NCBI RefSeq assembly: GCF_006861775.1
Contig: NZ_VDGG01000034.1
Span: 1 to 41,002, forward strand
Origin: Psychrobacillus soli
GTDB lineage: Bacteria; Bacillota; Bacilli; Bacillales_A; Planococcaceae
Length of the DNA: 41,002 bases
Reading direction: 5' to 3'
In this document: in pieces, positions 33,490-41,002 of the stretch
Layout of the letters: every line of letters begins with the position of its first letter
Position numbering within the stretch: position 1 is the stretch's first letter
Program-made: the position numbers and the translations under genes
The notes under the pieces: generated by a model
Seen by the model: the letters and a program-made list of their open reading frames with translations, nothing else
Database searches by the model: none
What the model was told of the DNA's origin: nothing

Positions 33490-34595
33490 TGGCAAGCCTC
33501 ATACGTGTACAAATACCGATGACAACTGATCAACATGCTTTGTTTCAACGTCTGTTTGCTATAAATATTAACGTATACAGCGTGTATAGCAGCGATAACT
33601 ACTTATATTTCTCGATAAAAAAGAAAGACTTAAAGGCTTTCCGAAAAGTTAGAAAAACGATGAAAATAAAAGTAGCCTTAGTAGATGAAACAAAAAAAGG
33701 AATTATTTCTCCTTATTCATACGCTTTCATAGGCGTCGTTCTTTTTTTCATCATCCCTATCTGTCTTGCACAATTCATTTGGACAATTCATATTGAATCC
33801 GATTCGCCAGAAAACAATATCTTACTATATGAAGAACTAAAAGCGATGAATATTAAAGAAAACATGCTTGCTTCTTCCTTGCCTGCTGAACAAGAAATAA
33901 GGCAAAAGATTTTGTTGAAGTACAAAGAATATTCATGGGTACATTTTAGCCAATCAGGTTCTATGCTTATCGTGTCGCCAATGCTCGCACCAAAACAAAC
34001 CGAACGAGAAATAAAAGACGCGCCGCCGGTTCATTTAATTGCTAAAAGAAGCGGTGTTATTACAGATTTTGAACTAGTTAAAGGGGTAAGAGCAGTACAA
34101 AAACATGTCGCTGTTAAAAAAGGGGATACACTCGTAAATGGGTTTGTTACACAAGGAGATAAACGAATTATTACGAGTGCAGAAGGAAAAGTATATGCAA
34201 GTTATTGGATTGAACTACAGTTTGAACTTCCTAAAACAGTAGCGATTGTAAAGCCAAATGAAAGGGAATTGGTAATCCAAAAAAAGGGGCAGTCTAACGT
34301 TCCTTTCTGGAAAGAAATCGTTCTTCCATCTTTCTTACGCAACTATGTAGAAGCAGGATATGTACAAAAAAATATAGAAGAGTCTTACGAGTTGAATGAA
34401 AAATCGATGGAACGATTAATACGTCCTTTATTATTTCAAAAAATAATCAACGACTTACCTGCGGGTACACAAATATTAGAAGATAAAGTTTTGCAGGTAT
34501 CTATACAAAATGATAAAGTAAAAGGGAAGGTCTTATTATTAGTTAATGAAAATATTGCAATACCACAAGTTATACCCCAAGGAGACGAAGCATGA
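33489..34595 (+). CDS. yqfD: Sporulation protein YqfD
   Basis: A 368-residue protein of the YqfD family, slightly shorter than B. subtilis YqfD (about 398). It has a cytoplasmic N-terminal domain, one clear membrane helix (about 75-98, AFIGVVLFFIIPICLAQFIW) and a large extracytoplasmic part with LIAKRSGVITDFELVKG and VAVKKGDTLVNG segments. In B. subtilis it belongs to the sigma-E regulon; the molecular role is unknown. The start overlaps the yqfC stop by one base (TAATG) with AGGAAGGA upstream, and the 3' end overlaps phoH by 4 nt. Confidence 0.9.
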   Translation: MASLIRVQIPMTTDQHALFQRLFAININVYSVYSSDNYLYFSIKKKDLKAFRKVRKTMKIKVALVDETKKGIISPYSYAFIGVVLFFIIPICLAQFIWTIHIESDSPENNILLYEELKAMNIKENMLASSLPAEQEIRQKILLKYKEYSWVHFSQSGSMLIVSPMLAPKQTEREIKDAPPVHLIAKRSGVITDFELVKGVRAVQKHVAVKKGDTLVNGFVTQGDKRIITSAEGKVYASYWIELQFELPKTVAIVKPNERELVIQKKGQSNVPFWKEIVLPSFLRNYVEAGYVQKNIEESYELNEKSMERLIRPLLFQKIINDLPAGTQILEDKVLQVSIQNDKVKGKVLLLVNENIAIPQVIPQGDEA

Positions 34596-35548
34596 GCGAA
34601 CAAAAACAATTAGATATTAACTTGCAGGACCCGGCAGAAGCGGTAATGCTTCTCGGAATATCAGATAAAAATGTAAAGCTTATTGAAGCGGAACTAAAGG
34701 TACGACTCATCACAAGAGGCGAACAAATTCAAATTGTTGGTGAAGAGAAGAACGTAGAAGAAGCGAAAAAACTCATGGTACAACTGCTTGCTGTTATTCG
34801 CAAAGGCATCAATATTAACTTACGTGATGTTACTTCAGCAGTTGAAATGAGCTTGAATGGAACGATTGAATATTTTTCAAGTCTGTATGATGAAGAAATT
34901 GCAAGGAATACAAAAGGAAAGGCTATTCGTGCTAAAACGATTGGTCAACGAGAGTATATACAAGGAATTAGACATACGGATTTAACATTCGGAATTGGCC
35001 CAGCAGGTACTGGTAAAACGTATCTTGCCGTTGTGATGGCAACTCAAGCATTGAAAAATGCACATGTGAAAAAAATCATTTTAACACGTCCTGCGGTGGA
35101 GGCAGGCGAAAGCCTAGGATTCTTACCTGGAGATTTAAAAGAGAAGGTAGACCCGTATTTACGGCCGTTATACGATGCCTTGCACGATGTACTTGGGACC
35201 GAACAAACAGACCGCTTGATGGAACGTGGTACAATTGAAATTGCTCCGCTTGCATATATGCGCGGTCGAACGCTAGACGATGCTTTTGTTATTTTAGACG
35301 AAGCACAAAATACAACAAAAGCACAGATGAAAATGTTTTTAACCCGTCTTGGTTTTGGTTCGAAAATGGTCATTACGGGCGATAAAACGCAAATAGATCT
35401 ACCAAAAGGTGCTGAATCTGGGTTAATCGTTGCGGAGAAAATTTTACACAATGTTCCCGGTATGCATTTTCAATATTTAGAACAGGGTGATGTAGTTCGT
35501 CATCCACTAGTTGCAAAAATAATTCAAGCATATGATGAGCAACAATAA
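34592..35548 (+). CDS. phoH: PhoH-like ATPase
   Basis: A 318-residue protein with an N-terminal KH-like region (ISDKNVKLIEAELKVRLI) and a P-loop ATPase domain: Walker A GPAGTGKT at about 136-143, Walker B VILDEAQNTT and TGDKTQIDLP. PhoH proteins are RNA-associated helicase-like ATPases often next to ybeY, as here with pgpH between. The start overlaps the yqfD stop (ATGA), and CAAGGAGAC precedes it. Confidence 0.95.
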   Translation: MSEQKQLDINLQDPAEAVMLLGISDKNVKLIEAELKVRLITRGEQIQIVGEEKNVEEAKKLMVQLLAVIRKGININLRDVTSAVEMSLNGTIEYFSSLYDEEIARNTKGKAIRAKTIGQREYIQGIRHTDLTFGIGPAGTGKTYLAVVMATQALKNAHVKKIILTRPAVEAGESLGFLPGDLKEKVDPYLRPLYDALHDVLGTEQTDRLMERGTIEIAPLAYMRGRTLDDAFVILDEAQNTTKAQMKMFLTRLGFGSKMVITGDKTQIDLPKGAESGLIVAEKILHNVPGMHFQYLEQGDVVRHPLVAKIIQAYDEQQ

Positions 35549-35557
35549 TAGCATTTC

Positions 35558-35596
35558 CAAAAGCAACGGTCCATTAGCTGACTGTTGCTTTTGTTA
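35558..35596 (+). terminator. phoH terminator
   Basis: CAAAAGCAACGGTC (35558-35571) and GACTGTTGCTTTTG (35580-35593) form a 14-bp stem with one G-U pair and an 8-nt loop, followed by TTAATTTT. It separates the yqfC-yqfD-phoH unit from pgpH. Confidence 0.85.
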
Positions 35597-35613
35597 ATTT
35601 TCAGGAAATAGTA

Positions 35614-35641
35614 ATGACTAGCTTTAACTTTGAGGTATAAT
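35614..35641 (+). promoter_or_regulatory. Probable sigma-A promoter of pgpH
   Basis: A perfect TATAAT (35636-35641) lies 33 nt before the GTG start. ATGACT (35614-35619), 16 nt upstream, keeps the TGAC core of a -35 box. Confidence 0.6.
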
Positions 35642-35674
35642 AAAAGGACAAGCTGTGAAGGAGCTGAGTATAGA

Positions 35675-37786
35675 GTGAAACCCATTTTGTTAAAATGGAG
35701 AGAATGGCGCAATCATAAATATCTCCCTTTCGTTATCATTCTCTTAACAGCGTTTTGCATGTTCTTTTTATTAATTGGAAATGTGAAAGAAAGTAAATAT
35801 GATATAGAACGATTCCAGCTATCACCTGATACGATACGTTCTGTTAAAACAATGGAAGACCCGATCAAAACAGAGGAAGAAAGAGAAAAAGTAGAATTAG
35901 AAGTTCTTCCTGTCTACCAATTTCAAGATGAAACCGCAGACAACCAAGGAGCAATTATCCAATCTATTTTTGACAGTGTACTCGAAGTTAAAAAAAGCCC
36001 TCCGGACGAAGCTGTAGAAGAGGTGACTGTTACACCGCTTTCCAAGTTGAAAGATGAAATGGATATTTTAGCGGAAAATGCAAGTATTATTCCATTAAGT
36101 GATGAAACGTTAACTGTTTTATTAAAGCAGTCAACTCCTATTTTAAGAGAATCAAAAGAGAAATTATCCACTATTGTAGAAACAGCATTAAATGAACCGA
36201 TACGCTCCGAAAATATTCCAGCAGCGCGTGAAAAGATTGGTTCGCAAGTTGGAAATACATTTGGATTTTCTGGAGAATATATGACTGTCCTTATCAATAT
36301 AGCACGTGGGGCGATCGTAGCAACAGAAATCGAAAATGAAGAGTTAACGAAGTTACGGATTGAACAGGCAAGAGCAAGTGTAGAGCCAACTCGAATTTTA
36401 CAAGGACAAATTCTTGTACAAAAAGGAGAAATAATAGACCGAGAAGTTTATAGGCAAATTGAATTACTAGGGATGTTAACAGATAAAGCTTCTTATAAGC
36501 CATTGATCGGTGTTGGATTGTTCGTTGTACTTACGATGTGGGTACTATTTGCACAAACGTTTCGTAAGAAAGAGAAAGCTAATACGAACGCCAAAAACTT
36601 GGTTGTTGTTGCTTTTAGCCTAATTGTTTCTGTATTAATCATGAAAGTGTTACAATCTGTTTCGTCCAATTTTGATGTCGTCATTGCCTTTATATTCCCG
36701 ACAGCAATGGTTTCTGTATTTGTTTACTTATTAGTAAATGAGCGTTCGGCATTCGTTACTAGTTTTATTGTTGCTGCTTATGCCGGCATTGTTTTCCAAG
36801 AAGGTTATACGAATGTATTTCAAATGGAAATTTCATTATACATATTATTCGGGAGTATAGCAGGTATTTTCGCCATGCAGCGAACACATAATAATTCTCA
36901 AATATTTCGGGCAAGCTTCATCGTTTCAGCGATAAACCTATTATTTATCTTGTTTTATTTATTAATGACAAAAACGACGTATGAATTTTCCGATATATTG
37001 TTTTATGTTGGAGTAGCTGTATTATCGGGTATACTATCTGGGGCACTAACGATTGGGATATTACCATTTTTTGAATCCGTATTTGGCATTTTGTCGACGA
37101 TGCGGTTAATCGAACTATCTAATCCGAATCATCCTTTATTAAAAAAAATATTAACGGAAACTCCTGGAACGTATCATCATAGTTTAATGGTCGCAAACTT
37201 AGCAGATGCTGCATGTGAAGCGGTTGGTGCTAACGGGTTACTCGCGCGCGTAGGTTGTTATTATCATGATGTTGGGAAGACGAAACGGCCTGGTTTTTTT
37301 ATCGAAAATCAAGTGAGTGGTTACAATCCACATGATAATTTACCACCAGAAACGAGCCGTGATATTATTATTGCACATGCCGAAGATGGGGCAGACATAT
37401 TACGGAAACATAAAATGCCAAAAGAAATAATCGATATTGCACAACAACATCATGGAACAAGCTTGCTCAAATTCTTTTACTATAAAGCAAAAGAAATAAA
37501 GGAAGACACACCAGAAAAACTGTACAGATATCCAGGACCAAAACCTCAAACGAAAGAAATTGCGATTATTTCGGTTGCGGATAGTGTAGAAGCTGCTGTC
37601 CGTTCGATGAAAGAACCAAATGCAGAGAAAATTAGGGAACTAATCCAATCCATTATTAAAAACAAATTATTAGATGGTCAATTTGATGAATGCGATTTGT
37701 CGTTAAAGGAAATAAAGAGAATGGAAGAAAGTTTCTGTACGACGATGAATGGGACATTCCATTCGCGTATTGAATACCCAAAATAA
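35675..37786 (+). CDS. pgpH: Cyclic-di-AMP phosphodiesterase, 7TM-HD family (PgpH/YqfF)
   Basis: A 703-residue membrane phosphohydrolase. It has one N-terminal membrane helix (about 16-34), a large extracellular 7TMR-HDED domain (about 40-270), a block of seven membrane helices (about 280-480) and a cytoplasmic HD domain with PGTYHHSLMVANLA, YYHDVGK (H531, D532) and the later HHGT motif. Listeria PgpH of this architecture degrades c-di-AMP. The GTG at 35675 follows GAAGGAGCTGAG; the in-frame start at 35630 lies over the promoter. It has 20 nt to ybeY. Confidence 0.94.
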   Translation: MKPILLKWREWRNHKYLPFVIILLTAFCMFFLLIGNVKESKYDIERFQLSPDTIRSVKTMEDPIKTEEEREKVELEVLPVYQFQDETADNQGAIIQSIFDSVLEVKKSPPDEAVEEVTVTPLSKLKDEMDILAENASIIPLSDETLTVLLKQSTPILRESKEKLSTIVETALNEPIRSENIPAAREKIGSQVGNTFGFSGEYMTVLINIARGAIVATEIENEELTKLRIEQARASVEPTRILQGQILVQKGEIIDREVYRQIELLGMLTDKASYKPLIGVGLFVVLTMWVLFAQTFRKKEKANTNAKNLVVVAFSLIVSVLIMKVLQSVSSNFDVVIAFIFPTAMVSVFVYLLVNERSAFVTSFIVAAYAGIVFQEGYTNVFQMEISLYILFGSIAGIFAMQRTHNNSQIFRASFIVSAINLLFILFYLLMTKTTYEFSDILFYVGVAVLSGILSGALTIGILPFFESVFGILSTMRLIELSNPNHPLLKKILTETPGTYHHSLMVANLADAACEAVGANGLLARVGCYYHDVGKTKRPGFFIENQVSGYNPHDNLPPETSRDIIIAHAEDGADILRKHKMPKEIIDIAQQHHGTSLLKFFYYKAKEIKEDTPEKLYRYPGPKPQTKEIAIISVADSVEAAVRSMKEPNAEKIRELIQSIIKNKLLDGQFDECDLSLKEIKRMEESFCTTMNGTFHSRIEYPK

Positions 37787-37806
37787 GGATGTAAGGGGCT
37801 AAAAGA

Positions 37807-38278
37807 ATGATAGAACTAGATTTAATGGATGAAACAAGCACACTATCTGAAGAAACGCTGACGCTTGTCGAAAAAGTATTAACTTCTGCCGCTACGCAAT
37901 TAGCAGTAAAAGAAGGTAGCGAAGTAAGTGTTACATTTGTAACAAACGAGGTTATCCAAGACATTAATAAAACGTATCGCCAAAAAGATATGCCAACGGA
38001 TGTCATTTCATTTGCCATGGAAGAAATGGGAGAAGGAGAAATCGAGATTAAAGATGCGGATATTCCAACATTACTTGGCGATATTGTTATTTCGGTTGAA
38101 CGTACATCAGAACAAGCGGCATCATACGGACATACATTTGAGCGGGAGCTTTGCTTTTTAGCTGTCCATGGCTTTTTACATTTGCTTGGTTACGATCACG
38201 GGACGGAAGAAGAAGAGAAAGAAATGTTCAGTTTACAAGAAACGATTTTACAAGCGTTTGGTTTAAAGCGTGAAGGCC

Positions 38279-38292
<14 letters not shown>
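37807..38292 (+). CDS. ybeY: Endoribonuclease YbeY
   Basis: A 161-residue zinc-dependent RNase involved in 16S rRNA 3'-end maturation and ribosome quality control. The zinc signature is H121-x3-H125-x5-H131 (AVHGFLHLLGYDH), preceded by TDVISFAMEE and LLGDIVIS. TAAGGATGTAAGGGG lies upstream of the ATG. Its 3' end overlaps dgkA. Confidence 0.96.
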
Positions 38293-39970
<1,678 letters not shown>

Positions 39971-39987
39971 GAAGGAAGGGAAGGCTT

Positions 39988-40770
39988 TTGCTTCAAAAAG
40001 TAGAAGGGATTGTCTTACGGACTTCATCTTACGGAGAAACGGATAAAATCGTCACGATATTTTCACGAGAATTAGGAAAAAGAGCAGCCATGGCTCGTGG
40101 GGCCAAAAAACCAACGAGCCGCCTGTCTTCTATATCCCAGCCATTTACCTATGCTTATTTTTTGATTCAGCAAGGTAGAGGGATGGGATCCCTACAGCAA
40201 GGGGAAATTATTGACTCTATGCGCTCTATTCGAGAAGATATTTTTACTACTGCGTATGCTAGTTTCATCATGGAGCTAGTAGATAAATTAATAGAAGATG
40301 AGCGCCCGAAACCACATGTGTTTACTATTTTGCAAGAAGCGCTGGAAGCTATTTCTGAGGAGTATGATCCAGAAGCAATTAGTTTATTTGTAGAATGGAA
40401 GATGCTTCCTATTGCTGGTATTTATCCGGTGTTGCATCAATGTACTAACTGTGGAGCAACGGACGGGGAATTTGCATTTTCTTTTGCTCAAATTGGATTC
40501 CTTTGCCACAGATGCTTTTCGGTTGATCCCTATTTAATAAGGTTAACACCAGCACAAGTGAAGTTAATCCGTACCTTTTACTCCGTTCCGATAAGCCAAG
40601 TTGGAAAACTTACGTTAAAAAAAGAAACAAAGGGCTTTATCAAAAAAATCGTTCGAACCATTTATAATGAACAAGTAGGAATTCGTTTGAAGTCTCAAGG
40701 GTTTTTAGATCAAATGGAGAAAACGCCAGAATTTTTTAATCCCAAAAAAGATCCAAGTTCCGAAGCATAG
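39988..40770 (+). CDS. recO: DNA repair protein RecO
   Basis: A 260-residue recombination mediator that loads RecA in the RecFOR pathway. It has an N-terminal OB fold (VEGIVLRTSSYGETDKIVTI), a central helical domain and a zinc site with CTNC and CHRC. It starts at TTG with AAGGGAAGG upstream. The last codons (PKKDPSSEA) form the left arm of the terminator hairpin. Confidence 0.95.
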   Translation: MLQKVEGIVLRTSSYGETDKIVTIFSRELGKRAAMARGAKKPTSRLSSISQPFTYAYFLIQQGRGMGSLQQGEIIDSMRSIREDIFTTAYASFIMELVDKLIEDERPKPHVFTILQEALEAISEEYDPEAISLFVEWKMLPIAGIYPVLHQCTNCGATDGEFAFSFAQIGFLCHRCFSVDPYLIRLTPAQVKLIRTFYSVPISQVGKLTLKKETKGFIKKIVRTIYNEQVGIRLKSQGFLDQMEKTPEFFNPKKDPSSEA

Positions 40771-40796
40771 CGCTTCGGATTTGGATCTTTTTTGGG
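40741..40796 (+). terminator. Terminator overlapping the recO 3' end
   Basis: Arms 40741-40766 and 40772-40796 pair along about 25 bp with few mismatches. The left arm includes the last nine recO codons and the stop lies in the loop. The T run is within the right arm (CTTTTTT). Confidence 0.85.
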
Positions 40797-40891
40797 ATTA
40801 TTTTATGCTATAGAAAATTATTAAAATCTAAACATGTGGATGATTTTTTTCAAAGTAGTATAAGGTATGCCATTTCTTGTATCGAACGCGA

Positions 40892-40970
40892 TATAGGGAT
40901 ACTGCGTCGACTAGTGAACGCTAGGATTTTCACTGCAGTCGTACGCTTTCCACCGGGTGAGCGATGAGCC
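40892..40970 (+). repeat. Dispersed mosaic repeat, copy B
   Basis: From TATAGGGATACTGCG, through ACTAGTGAACGCTAGGATTT and CTGCAGTCGTACG, to CTTTCCACCGGGTGAG, this matches the reverse complement of 127-207. The two copies are in opposite orientation at the two ends of the window. Confidence 0.8.
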
Positions 40971-40976
40971 TTCACC

Positions 40977-41002
40977 GCGGCTTAGGCGTCCGCCTAAGCC
41001 GC
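40977..41002. repeat. Perfect palindrome at the window edge
   Basis: GCGGCTTAGGCG (40977-40988), TC, and CGCCTAAGCCGC (40991-41002) are 12-bp perfect arms. It follows the mosaic repeat at the same relative place as the 1176-1205 hairpin. It may extend beyond the window. Confidence 0.85.

Noticed and set aside
40797-41002. T-box leader for a glyQS operon behind recO
   Set aside because: No T-box consensus or terminator/antiterminator pair is visible; the region is AT-rich spacer plus the dispersed repeat. A glyQ gene, if present, would lie outside the window.

Overview
The window is about 41 kb of low-GC chromosome from an endospore-forming, competence-gene-bearing member of the Bacillales. 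The sporulation genes are sigK, gpr, spoIIP and a yqfC/yqfD pair; the competence genes are comEA, comEB and comEC. Gene order follows the Bacillus subtilis yrrS-mtnN and yqeG-to-recO blocks, and protein style and repeat content suggest the Planococcaceae (Lysinibacillus/Psychrobacillus/Sporosarcina-like). The genus is an inference. No prophage, tRNA, rRNA or CRISPR array was found.

Layout. 1-349: the 5' end of an IS3-like transposase next to a dispersed repeat. 350-2266: yrrS, a repeat-filled gap, mtnN and a 26-codon membrane-peptide ORF. 2273-3644: sigK and pssA on the minus strand, with psd diverging. 4554-9531: a tightly overlapping housekeeping operon (yqeG, yqeH, aroE, yhbY, nadD, yqeK, rsfS, yqeM). 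9603-13139: the comE operon, followed by yqzM (minus). 13474-14478: holA, then a 776-nt gene-free stretch of structured repeats. 15255-15503: rpsT (minus). 15665-17546: gpr and spoIIP, then a 638-nt gene-free gap with a 21-bp tandem repeat. 18185-29862: lepA, hemW, the CIRCE-controlled hrcA-grpE-dnaK-dnaJ heat-shock operon with prmA, rsmE and mtaB, then deoC. 29966-40770: rpsU, the nfeD-type gene with floA, yqfC/yqfD, phoH, pgpH, ybeY, dgkA, cdd, era and recO. The window ends in another copy of the repeat seen at its start.

The genes are mostly core functions: ribosome assembly and modification (yqeH, yhbY, rsfS, prmA, rsmE, era, ybeY, lepA), chaperones, phospholipid synthesis (pssA/psd, dgkA), DNA uptake, replication and repair (comE, holA, recO), membrane organisation (NfeD/FloA), c-di-AMP turnover (pgpH) and sporulation.

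The unusual content is in the gaps and at gene starts. (1) A two-hairpin element occurs twice with compensatory base changes in its stems. (2) A second repeat family couples a conserved core to a variable perfect hairpin. (3) A mosaic repeat family has four intergenic copies, two of them flanking the window in opposite orientation. (4) There is a 21-bp tandem array where B. subtilis has a gene. (5) A decayed copy of the rpsU 3' end follows rpsU. (6) Start regions of sigK, comEC and the yqfC-like gene lack a normal start; in comEC the properly spaced AUG runs straight into a UAG one base out of frame. All were found by eye; no database or folding program was used.
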